From SB25 sp029560875 (GTDB lineage: Bacteria > Bacteroidota > Bacteroidia > Bacteroidales > Tenuifilaceae), in NCBI GenBank assembly GCA_035388225.1, contig DAOOPM010000017.1, forward strand, positions 1 through 64,000: 64,000 nt of DNA, in the 5' to 3' direction. Positions 8,716 to 16,819 of the stretch are shown here, in pieces (position 1 is the stretch's first letter; each line of letters begins with the position of its first letter). Both the position numbers and the translations under genes were made by a program. A model generated the notes under the pieces. It saw nothing but the letters and a program-made list of their open reading frames with translations. It was not told where the DNA came from and did no database searches.

Positions 8716-11700
8716 ATGAGCAAACGTTTACTTGGTGCAATACTCGCCATTTCTGCAGCGGCTGTTTTAATCCTGACGTCGGAGTTTGCCTTCCGCTTAA
8801 CCCCAAGTATTCAGTTTAACCAACCCAACGCCAATAAGCTTCAGCGTAAAATTGAGCGTGAGTTGGAGCATTCCAAGCATTTGGCCCAAAAATTTTTAAA
8901 AAGCACTGAGGGTACTAGTAACTCAGAACTATATGAGCAGGGGATTGGCTTTGCCGAAAAAAAACTTCGCACAAGGGGAACTCAGCTATTTATTTTCAAT
9001 GAAGATACCCTAAGCTTCTGGACATCGAAAATTGATTTATCATCACTTAAGCGCGACACATCAAAGGTAACTCTTCAGAAATTACAGAGCAACTACTACT
9101 TTGCCCAGTGGATAAGCATTGGGAGTAAAAGCGTACTTATTCTTGACTTGTTCTACTCTGAGTATTCTTACCAGAATAAATACCTTCGAAATACTTTTGC
9201 GAACCATTACGGGGGGCTCGATGACTATAGAGTCTCATTGGAGTTAATTTACAACGGCATTCCTATTCGACCCAATGGTGTCGAAAACTTTTACTTGGTT
9301 CCCGTTGACGATTTCAGAAAAAGTTCAATTGCTGTATCAAAGCCAGTAATTCAGTGGATTAGTTTTATTCTACTTGTTATTGGCATCCTTTTTTTGTTTA
9401 GTATAGATTATTTTAGACGACGTACCCTACTCAAAGTATTAGGTTTTATTGGAGTTGTTTTAGCAATAAGAGCCATTAGCCTATACTTAGGCTATCCGAT
9501 TAGGGCGGATGGAATGCTTTTTGGCCCTAAACTTTTTGCCCACTCAAACTTCAATTCATCTCTTGGCGATTTTCTTGTTAACTCAGCGCTAGTATTTATT
9601 TGTGTGGCATTTATTTATAGGAATATTTCAAGATTAGCAAAGTTGATTGTCGGTAAACGGAAACTCATTGCTGTATTAACTGCTCCTATTGTAATTGTTT
9701 CGTTTTTTTTAGTTGATGGAATGTTCACTTCATTGGTTTTACATTCCACTTTGACTTTGGAAACATATCGTATCTTTAATATATCAATCTACTCTGTGAT
9801 TGGATATTTTTCTATAGCGCTTTGGGTTGCATCTGCTATTCTGGTTACAAATGCTTGGCTAAGACTATTTTTTGAAAAATTAAAGTTGAGGTGGATACTA
9901 ATTGCGCTGGTAATCGGACTGTTTGTTGTTGCAGTCTTTTCTATTCTTATGGGTATAATGCCAACAATTTTTGGTTTTATATGGATGATTATAACCATTG
10001 GAATTTTTATAGGGTTTATAATTTTCAAAAGGGATACGATTTCACTTCGTGGATTTTTAGTAATACTCGGGTTCTTATCGTTATACTCAGTTACAGTTGT
10101 GTCGCATTTTTCGTTTCAGAAGGAGGAGGATGTTCGAAAAGTTTTGGCAATAAATCTGAGTTCCGAGCGCGACCCTGTTGCCGAGGTACTTTTTGCGCCA
10201 TTATACCACAAACTCCTTACCGATACTCTTGTTAGAACTTATATTCGGGATATTGATAAGTACAATGTTGAACTTTACAATCATCTCCGTAAAAATTACT
10301 TTAAGAACTATTTAAATAGATATGAGCTGCGTGCCACCGTTTGTTTACCAAACTCACAGATTACTGTGGATGCAAATAACACTGTGGGCTGTAGCTATTT
10401 TTTCAATAGTTTGATTGACAGGTATGGAATTCTTATACCCTCCTCCCGATTTTTTTATTTGAATCTTCAGAATGGTTCAATAAGCTACATTGGTGAGATT
10501 GGCTATAGATTTGGCGATGAACTACGCAACCTTTACATTGAGATTGATAGTAGGCCTAGTTGGGAGTTATTGGGTTATCCTGAGTTATTAATTGATGGAA
10601 AAGGAGCGCAATCGGCACTCAAGGGCTACTCTTGGGCCAAATACCACAAGGGAGTTCTAATAACTCAGGCTGGAGATTTCCCATACCGTTTAAAGTTTGA
10701 GCGCGATGAATCAGGTGGGTCTACATATCAAACGATGAATTATCTGATGTATAATCATCTAATATACAGACCCAATAGTGAGGATGCAGTAGTTATAAGC
10801 CGACCGCGCGAACAAGTATTAAACACCACCGCCTCATTTGCCTATAACTTACTGTTCTTTTTTGTAGTTCTACTGTTATTGCTTAAATGGAATGGTTTCC
10901 CAATTCAACTTCGGTCGTCGAACAATAGTTTTAAGAATAGGATTAGCTGGGCGATTAGTTTAATTATAGTGCTATCAATGGTAATGGTGGCAACAGCAAC
11001 AATCCTTTACAATATCAAGAACTTTAACCAACGCAATGAGAAAAACCTTAGTGAGAAATTACTCTCCGTGATGTTTGAGTTGGATAAAGATATTATGCTG
11101 ATATATAGACCAAATAATTACGATTTGGAAAGATTGAGCGATAGGCTAATTGAACTCTCCAATATTTTCTACACCGACATTAATATATACAACACTTCTG
11201 GAATGCTTATGGTTACATCGAGACCCGAGATGTTTGAGAAGCAGTTACTCGGTCCCCGAATGAGCCATTTGGCTTGGTTTCAAATGGCCTATATGCATAG
11301 TCCAAAGTTTGTGGGTAACGAGAAGATTGGCGATATGTCGTTTTTAAGTGCTTATGTGCCAATTGTTGGCTCCAATGGCGAAACGATTGCTTATCTGAAC
11401 CTTCCATATTTTACGAAGCAGGAGGAGCTACGAAGTGAGCTTTACTCCATAATCGTTGCAATTATCAACATCTACGCACTATTAGCCCTATTTGCCATTG
11501 TTGTTGCAGTTCTGATATCAGTACAAATTACCCGTCCTTTGGAGTTGATTAGGGAGCGTATTAGCATGGTGAACATTGCTGGCCATAACGAGTTAATTGA
11601 ATACTCGGGCAACGATGAGGTGGGGCAATTAATACGTGAGTATAATAGAATGGTGGAGGAGTTGGCATGGAGTGCTAAGGAACTCGCAAGGAATCAGCGC

Positions 11701-12381
11701 GAAAGTGCTTGGCGCGAAATGGCTAAGCAAATTGCCCATGAGGTTAAAAACCCATTAACACCTATCAAGTTAAGTTTACAGTACTTGGTTAAGGCCAAAA
11801 AGGATGGAGTTCCTGATTGGGATCAGCGTTTCCAGAAATTCTCCGAGTCCCTTGTTGAACAAATCAATACATTAACAAACATCGCCAACGAGTTTTCGTC
11901 GTTTGCCAAGTTGCCCAACGCCAATATCAGCGAGGTTAATCTGTATAAACTTTTAACCGACATTGTAACCCTGTACTCTGGTTACAAGAATATGAGTATT
12001 ACCCTAACAAACAAATTGTCGTACGAGCCCACTGTTATGGCCGATAGGGAGCAACTGCTAAGGGTATTTAATAATTTGGTTAAGAATGCAATTCAGTCGG
12101 TAGAGCGCGGAAAGCAGGGTGTAATCAGTATAAGTATTTTGTTGGGATTCGATAAATCCGTAAGGGTGGAGGTTCGCGATAATGGCTCTGGAATTCCCGA
12201 CGATATTCTGCCCAAACTTTTTACTCCAAATTTCACCACAAAATCGGGAGGTTCTGGTCTAGGTTTAGCCATTACACGTGAGATTGTTCATGGTTTTGGT
12301 GGCAGTATAAAGGTTAACACAGTGGTAGGAGAGGGATCATCATTCACTGTTGAACTCCCATTGGGAAAGGCAGATGAATAG
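8716..12381 (+). CDS. NtrY-like multi-membrane-span sensor histidine kinase
   Basis: A 1221-residue membrane histidine kinase. Roughly a dozen hydrophobic segments occur: one at residues 5-25, a cluster at about 212-470, one or two near 715 and 750, and one just before the HAMP domain (LALFAIVVAVLISVQITRPL). Between the segments are large, presumably periplasmic, regions. The kinase core has EMAKQIAHEVKNPLTPIKLS (His1008), N-box NNLVKNAIQSV, G1 DNGSGIP and G2 SGGSGLGLAITREIV. The HEVKNPLTPI form of the H-box is typical of NtrY-type kinases. There is no adjacent response regulator. The large multi-span N-terminal part is not one I recognise as a named sensor. Confidence 0.9.
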   Translation: MSKRLLGAILAISAAAVLILTSEFAFRLTPSIQFNQPNANKLQRKIERELEHSKHLAQKFLKSTEGTSNSELYEQGIGFAEKKLRTRGTQLFIFNEDTLSFWTSKIDLSSLKRDTSKVTLQKLQSNYYFAQWISIGSKSVLILDLFYSEYSYQNKYLRNTFANHYGGLDDYRVSLELIYNGIPIRPNGVENFYLVPVDDFRKSSIAVSKPVIQWISFILLVIGILFLFSIDYFRRRTLLKVLGFIGVVLAIRAISLYLGYPIRADGMLFGPKLFAHSNFNSSLGDFLVNSALVFICVAFIYRNISRLAKLIVGKRKLIAVLTAPIVIVSFFLVDGMFTSLVLHSTLTLETYRIFNISIYSVIGYFSIALWVASAILVTNAWLRLFFEKLKLRWILIALVIGLFVVAVFSILMGIMPTIFGFIWMIITIGIFIGFIIFKRDTISLRGFLVILGFLSLYSVTVVSHFSFQKEEDVRKVLAINLSSERDPVAEVLFAPLYHKLLTDTLVRTYIRDIDKYNVELYNHLRKNYFKNYLNRYELRATVCLPNSQITVDANNTVGCSYFFNSLIDRYGILIPSSRFFYLNLQNGSISYIGEIGYRFGDELRNLYIEIDSRPSWELLGYPELLIDGKGAQSALKGYSWAKYHKGVLITQAGDFPYRLKFERDESGGSTYQTMNYLMYNHLIYRPNSEDAVVISRPREQVLNTTASFAYNLLFFFVVLLLLLKWNGFPIQLRSSNNSFKNRISWAISLIIVLSMVMVATATILYNIKNFNQRNEKNLSEKLLSVMFELDKDIMLIYRPNNYDLERLSDRLIELSNIFYTDINIYNTSGMLMVTSRPEMFEKQLLGPRMSHLAWFQMAYMHSPKFVGNEKIGDMSFLSAYVPIVGSNGETIAYLNLPYFTKQEELRSELYSIIVAIINIYALLALFAIVVAVLISVQITRPLELIRERISMVNIAGHNELIEYSGNDEVGQLIREYNRMVEELAWSAKELARNQRESAWREMAKQIAHEVKNPLTPIKLSLQYLVKAKKDGVPDWDQRFQKFSESLVEQINTLTNIANEFSSFAKLPNANISEVNLYKLLTDIVTLYSGYKNMSITLTNKLSYEPTVMADREQLLRVFNNLVKNAIQSVERGKQGVISISILLGFDKSVRVEVRDNGSGIPDDILPKLFTPNFTTKSGGSGLGLAITREIVHGFGGSIKVNTVVGEGSSFTVELPLGKADE

Positions 12382-12410
12382 TAAAGTAAATTTATCTATC
12401 CAACTCCTAA

Positions 12411-13706
12411 CTATATATTCTTTTTGGGCGATAAGTACTTATTGAATAGGAAAAGCCCAATTATAGTTGCAACTCCAATTAAACTGAACATAAACCAGAG
12501 AAGGCTGGGTCTGCCCATTTCGGTTACAAATCGAACGTAAGCAAAAGCCCCAAGAATTCCTCCAATTCCACTTCCAATAACTCCATACAAGAATGAGTAG
12601 CCAAGGTAAAGAGCCTTTTTATCTTCTGGTGCAATTAATCCAATGTAGGATATAAATTTTGGATGAGCAGTCATTTCACCAATTGAGAATATCATCATAC
12701 CAAGGAGAAAAACCCAGGCATGGCTTGATATTGCCAATACTCCCATTCCAATTGTTCCCAGTGCAATTCCGAATATCATTGTGGGTAAAGCCTTTGTGTT
12801 TTTCACAATGGACGAAATTATTAGTTGAAATGCAATGATAGTGCCTGCATTTATAACTGTAACATGCTCTGCATCGAACTTCCAGTTTGGATTAGCGGTG
12901 AAATTTGCAAGAACAGAGTTTACAAAGTTGTCAACAGGGGTCATGTCCATGTATTCCTTTAAATACCAAAGAACTGTGTCGAACATTTGAAAGTAAAGAA
13001 TCCAGAAACCTGAGTAAATGACAATCATCAAAATAAATTTGTAATCGCGAATCACCAGAATCATCTCCTTTAAAACTTGGATAAGACTCTTTTGCGTTTG
13101 TGGGCGTTGAGGCTCCTTATAAACAAACAAGTTAAGCAAAAGCAACCAGCCTGTACCTACAGCGGCCATTATAAAAATATAGTTCCAGCCAAGTTGCTTA
13201 AGGGCAGGAATTAAAAATAGTGGAAAAAGGAACGCCCCAAGGTTAATTGACCAGTAGAAAATGCCAAATCCGAGTGTTGAATTGCTGCTATTGGTTGTGC
13301 GAGCAATTGTTCCCGATATAATGGGTTTGAACACACCAGCCCCAAGCACCATTAGCAGTAAACTCATAAATACAGTTGTGTATGAGGTACTTATGCTTGT
13401 AAAAAAATAGCCCAAACTCATGACAGAAAAGGCAAAGAATAGGGTTTTTCGATACCCAAATCTATCGGCAATAGCTCCTGATACTATAGGCAAAATATAG
13501 AGTAGAGGTGTAATAACACTTTTGATAACCCCAACGCTTTCCTTGGAAAATCCAAGTCCTCCTTCGTTCACGCTTAAAACTAGAAAAACGGATAAAACGG
13601 ACATAACTCCGTAGTATGAGCCACGTTCAAAGAACTCCATTACAATAACTGTCCAGAAATTCTTAGGGAATGATTTTAAGCCAGACTTCTGCATAAAATT
13701 CAACAT
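12411..13706 (-). CDS. MFS transporter, POT/PTR2-like
   Basis: A 431-residue polytopic protein with about 12 predicted spans. The N-terminal motif EFFERGSYYGV and the block FGIFYWSINLGAFLFPL resemble the signature regions of the proton-dependent oligopeptide transporter (POT/PTR2) family, and GAIADRFGYRKTLF is the loop 2-3 motif of the major facilitator superfamily. The substrate could be di- or tripeptides by analogy, but the family is broad and this member is shorter than many peptide transporters. It stands alone and converges with the NtrY-like kinase, 29 bp apart with no clear terminator. Confidence 0.82.
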   Translation of the reverse strand: MLNFMQKSGLKSFPKNFWTVIVMEFFERGSYYGVMSVLSVFLVLSVNEGGLGFSKESVGVIKSVITPLLYILPIVSGAIADRFGYRKTLFFAFSVMSLGYFFTSISTSYTTVFMSLLLMVLGAGVFKPIISGTIARTTNSSNSTLGFGIFYWSINLGAFLFPLFLIPALKQLGWNYIFIMAAVGTGWLLLLNLFVYKEPQRPQTQKSLIQVLKEMILVIRDYKFILMIVIYSGFWILYFQMFDTVLWYLKEYMDMTPVDNFVNSVLANFTANPNWKFDAEHVTVINAGTIIAFQLIISSIVKNTKALPTMIFGIALGTIGMGVLAISSHAWVFLLGMMIFSIGEMTAHPKFISYIGLIAPEDKKALYLGYSFLYGVIGSGIGGILGAFAYVRFVTEMGRPSLLWFMFSLIGVATIIGLFLFNKYLSPKKNI

Positions 13707-13871
13707 TAGGGTTAGCTATAAACTTTGGCAAAATAGAAATAAATTGGAAAATATTGTATGATAATTCCTTTTAATGCAGAAAAAACCGAAATTGGTATTT
13801 CCTTTATTGGCATAGAATATGCTATCATTTTTATAAAACTACCCTCTAGTTGGGTTTAAAACGCAGAACCA

Positions 13872-14267
13872 ATGAAAAAACTACTATTCTTTACTTTGGT
13901 AATTGTCTCAATAGGCCTGCAGGCTCAAGAATATGCTTCTTCGATACCCGATTGGTACGATAACCCACCAACCTCGAGCAGAAAGTTCTATGGTGCAGGA
14001 GTTGGCACATCCCGCACAATTGATGTTGCCGAAAGCAAGGCATTGCTCGATGCAAAAACCAAGATAGCGGAGCAGGTTGGTAACGTTAAGTACGACAATA
14101 AAAAGCATACAACCAAGGTTGGTGTGAATGGCAAGCAGGAAGAGATAGTTCAAAGCAAACAGATTGAAGCAAAACTTACCGATGTTAGGCTAGTTAAAAA
14201 AGCCGTTATGCATGACGGAGATAGTTATACCGTTTACGTTTTATGCGAAATAAGAAGGAGGAAATAG
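13872..14267 (+). CDS. LPP20-like secreted protein
   Basis: A 131-residue protein with a clear signal peptide (MKKLLFFTLVIVSIGLQAQ; cleavage after AQ is likely). The mature part, IPDWYDNPPTSSRKFYGAGV followed by SRTIDVAESKALLDAKTKIAEQVG, resembles the LPP20 lipoprotein domain, in which a DWY/PxW motif and an AxxxAxxxAxxxIAxQ helix recur. No lipobox cysteine is present, so it is probably soluble in the periplasm. The function is unknown. Confidence 0.75.
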   Translation: MKKLLFFTLVIVSIGLQAQEYASSIPDWYDNPPTSSRKFYGAGVGTSRTIDVAESKALLDAKTKIAEQVGNVKYDNKKHTTKVGVNGKQEEIVQSKQIEAKLTDVRLVKKAVMHDGDSYTVYVLCEIRRRK

Positions 14268-14347
14268 GTTTCTTCTTTTTACACTTTTTGGGGTATCTTG
14301 TTTAAGTTTTATGGTGCTTGTTTTTTTTGCTAGGGTAATCTTAAACT

Positions 14348-14651
14348 ATGCAAACTAGGAGGGATTTAAATGTTTTGGGAGCCTTCTACATCGGTTTATA
14401 CAGTTCCTTTGTGGATAACATTGTGGTGTGGATTCCTTTGGAGAAAATTCTTTTTTCAGGATGTATGGCAAAAAGTACCAATTCAACCAATTTAGGGAAT
14501 ACTGTTGATGGCGATTTAAAGGCTTACTCAATCACAATACAATAAGGTGATTGATAAGTTCCCAAGTGCAAAAATTGTTATTCCAGGGCATGGAAATTTT
14601 GGTGGAATTAAACTTTTAACTCACACCTATAAACTTAGCCAAAAGCAGTAA
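14348..14651 (+). pseudogene. Decayed C-terminal remnant of a subclass B1 metallo-beta-lactamase-like gene
   Basis: Two adjacent frames together match the C-terminal part of a subclass B1 metallo-beta-lactamase. Frame one (14348-14545) gives VDNIVVWIPLEKILFSGCMA then NLGNTVDGDLKAYSITI, with the zinc-ligand Cys in GCMAKS. A stop follows at 14543. In the +1 frame from 14541 the match continues as NKVIDKFPSAKIVIPGHG, with the zinc-ligand His in IPGHG, to a stop at 14649. One extra base near 14540 would explain the break. The N-terminal half with HxHxD is absent: only 80 bp separate this from the preceding gene. The usual His in the G-H-T/S-x-D-N block is also lost (SSFVDN here). It ends 8 bp before the MFS start, so it was probably its operon partner. 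It cannot be functional as it stands. Confidence 0.78.
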
Positions 14652-14659
14652 AATCAAAA

Positions 14660-15844
14660 ATGAAGAAGGATACGATATTCGGATTTAAAAGGAACGTTTT
14701 TTTTGTTGGATTAACCAGTTTCTTTACTGATACATCTATCAAAATGATTTATAGCGTAATGCCATTATTCCTATTATCAATTGGAGCATCAAAAACATCA
14801 ATATCCTTAATTGAGGGAATAGCAGAAAGTACTGCATCGCTATTCAAAGCCTTTTCGGGATACTGGAGCGATAAGATTGGGAGAAATAAACCGTTCATGA
14901 TTATCGGGTATGGAATTACAGCATTGGTTACACCTCTCTATGCATTTGTTCGACTACCTGTTCAGGTTCTTTTCCTTCGATTTATTGAGAGAATAGGGAA
15001 AGGCCTACGGACAGCACCCCGCGATAGCCTTATTAGCAGCTCTGCAAAGCATAACGAGGCAGGCAAAAACTTTGGATTTCACAAGGCTATGGACAACAGC
15101 GGAGCTATTGTAGGCCCACTAGCGGCATTTGTGGTACTTTACCTGTTTCCGCTAAACTACACCAACATCTTCATAATAGCCACAATCCCAGCAGTACTTG
15201 GAGTTTTATCAATAATAATATTTATAAAAGAAACAAAGGCAGAAAACATTGGCAACAACAACCGCTTTCATTTAAAGCAATTACCCCGAAAATTTTACTT
15301 TTTTCTTGCCATAATATTTGTTTTTACTTTAGGCAATTCTGCCGATGCTTTACTACTGGTAAAAACTACCGAAACAGAAATAAACAAGGCATACATTCCT
15401 TTCGTTTATATGATATTTAATGTGGTTTCAGTATTTTTAGCAATTCCTATTGGTAAAATATCGGATAAAATTGGCCGAGAAATACTAATTATTCTGGGAT
15501 TTCTCCTATATGCCATTGTTTACTATTTATTTGGAAGATTCAATAGCATAAGCGTATTTGTATTTCTGTTTATACTTTACGGCGTTTATAGCGCACTAAC
15601 CGATACTAGCCAGAAAGCAATGATATCAGATATTGTAAGCAAAGATTTAAAGGGGACAGGATTTGGATTGTACCACGCAGTACTTGGAATCACTCTGCTA
15701 CCAGCAAGTTTAATAGCAGGGTTACTTTACGATAAAGTAAACTCAAACGCTCCATTCTATTTTGGGTCGGCAATGGCTTTAACTGCCACTATTCTAATGA
15801 TTGTGTTTGTGATTAGTGAGAAAAGAAAAAATCACGCTGTTTAG
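14660..15844 (+). CDS. MFS transporter (drug/proton antiporter-like)
   Basis: A 394-residue major facilitator protein with about 12 hydrophobic spans. Loop 2-3 carries SGYWSDKIGRNKPF and the second half repeats it as IGKISDKIGREILI. The segment ERIGKGLRTAPRDSLISSSA is typical of an MFS subgroup of unknown substrate common in bacteria and archaea. It starts 8 bp after the metallo-beta-lactamase remnant. Its stop codon lies inside a terminator hairpin. The substrate is not predictable from sequence. Confidence 0.85.
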   Translation: MKKDTIFGFKRNVFFVGLTSFFTDTSIKMIYSVMPLFLLSIGASKTSISLIEGIAESTASLFKAFSGYWSDKIGRNKPFMIIGYGITALVTPLYAFVRLPVQVLFLRFIERIGKGLRTAPRDSLISSSAKHNEAGKNFGFHKAMDNSGAIVGPLAAFVVLYLFPLNYTNIFIIATIPAVLGVLSIIIFIKETKAENIGNNNRFHLKQLPRKFYFFLAIIFVFTLGNSADALLLVKTTETEINKAYIPFVYMIFNVVSVFLAIPIGKISDKIGREILIILGFLLYAIVYYLFGRFNSISVFVFLFILYGVYSALTDTSQKAMISDIVSKDLKGTGFGLYHAVLGITLLPASLIAGLLYDKVNSNAPFYFGSAMALTATILMIVFVISEKRKNHAV

Positions 15845-15856
15845 CAACGTGATTTT
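15828..15856. terminator. Bidirectional intrinsic terminator
   Basis: AAAATCACG (15828-15836) pairs with CGTGATTTT (15848-15856) around an 11-nt loop that contains the stop codon of the MFS gene. Read on the minus strand it is followed by a longer T-rich run, so it probably also ends the YfaP-like gene from the other side. Confidence 0.75.
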
Positions 15857-15883
15857 CAAGTACCATGTAGAAATAGTTGATAA

Positions 15884-16648
15884 CTATAATTCCTCAACCT
15901 GCCCGTTAACAACCTTAAAAACATTCCAGGTTTTCTCGGTAAAGCCTTCGGGTATTTGGAAAGATTTCAATAAACGATTTCCACTATAAACCCTAACAGT
16001 AGCCTTAGATACAGAAAGATTTGGCGAACCAGGTTTCTCGTGAGCAGAGTAGTTATGTACAAAGAAAGCATAGCTTCCATTGGCATCAATTCTTTCAATA
16101 GTGATTGTCTCAGGCCCAAAGCCATCCATATCATCTCGGTCGAGCATTCCTGAACCATCGGATAAAACACGAGTATTACGAAAACTAATATGGTAAGAGT
16201 TCGCCTTCACGAAGTGAGCATCCAAATCCAAAGGCTGTTGCTCCCAATCTAACACAACCCTAAATTGGCTGATATCCATTACAGGTGAAACAACCAAACG
16301 ATTCTTAAAAATGGTTTCGGCAACAATATCCACATTGTAAACTGCAGTGATATAGCCGCTCTTCTTGAAGATAGTTTTGTACAAACCATCGGGTTGTTTG
16401 GGGAACATTGCCCTACCGGCAGAATCGGTTTTGAACGCTCCAACATTTTCTACCATAACATCGCCCCCTTCAACTGGCTCGCCAGTTAAAGCATCAAAGA
16501 AACGAAGTGTGTAGATATCCTGCTCCTGCTCTGCAATAACGTCTTCAAGGGCTTGTCTTGCTTTATCGATTTGTGCTACTGATTTCAGGTTGATGCAAAT
16601 AAGCATTGCAACCATTAATGCTGATATTACTGTAATTTGCTTTTTCAT
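15884..16648 (-). CDS. YfaP-like secreted protein with N-terminal regulatory-type domain
   Basis: A 254-residue exported protein. Residues 1-25 form a signal peptide ending in VAQ. A first domain (YTLRFFDALTGEPVEGGDVM to KSGYITAVYNVDI) looks like a CarboxypepD_reg or Cna-B type beta-sandwich. The second domain starts with VVLDWEQQPLDLDAHFV and contains LDRDDMDGFGPETITI, which resembles YfaP/DUF2135, a family with a LxWxxxPxDLDLH motif. Such proteins are envelope-associated; the function is unknown. It is a single-gene unit sharing a terminator with the convergent MFS gene. Confidence 0.78.
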   Translation of the reverse strand: MKKQITVISALMVAMLICINLKSVAQIDKARQALEDVIAEQEQDIYTLRFFDALTGEPVEGGDVMVENVGAFKTDSAGRAMFPKQPDGLYKTIFKKSGYITAVYNVDIVAETIFKNRLVVSPVMDISQFRVVLDWEQQPLDLDAHFVKANSYHISFRNTRVLSDGSGMLDRDDMDGFGPETITIERIDANGSYAFFVHNYSAHEKPGSPNLSVSKATVRVYSGNRLLKSFQIPEGFTEKTWNVFKVVNGQVEEL

Positions 16649-16729
16649 ATCGTTGTTTTTTATTCTATTGTCTAAACTTTATCAAACATCTTACCAAAGT
16701 TATTAAAAATAGCCAAATACTCTACACTA

Positions 16730-16760
16730 CCCCTTCAAGGGTTTGAAACCCTTGAGGGGG
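16730..16760. repeat. REP-like palindrome
   Basis: A near-perfect 15-bp palindrome around one base: CCCCTTCAAGGGTTT (16730-16744) and AAACCCTTGAGGGGG (16746-16760), with one G-T type mismatch. It lies 11 bp beyond the mutB terminator. It resembles the GTTT/AAAC-centred palindrome at 26215-26235. Confidence 0.7.
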
Positions 16761-16770
16761 TAAATATAAA

Positions 16771-16800
16771 AAATGCCCACCTCAATAGAGGCAGGCATTT
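16771..16800 (-). terminator. Intrinsic terminator of the mutA-mutB unit
   Basis: On the minus strand AAATGCC and CCTC pair with GAGG and GGCATTT around a 4-nt loop, and the stem runs into a T-rich tract. It starts 20 bp after the mutB stop codon. Confidence 0.85.
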
Positions 16801-16819
16801 CCAAAAAATATAAACTTTA

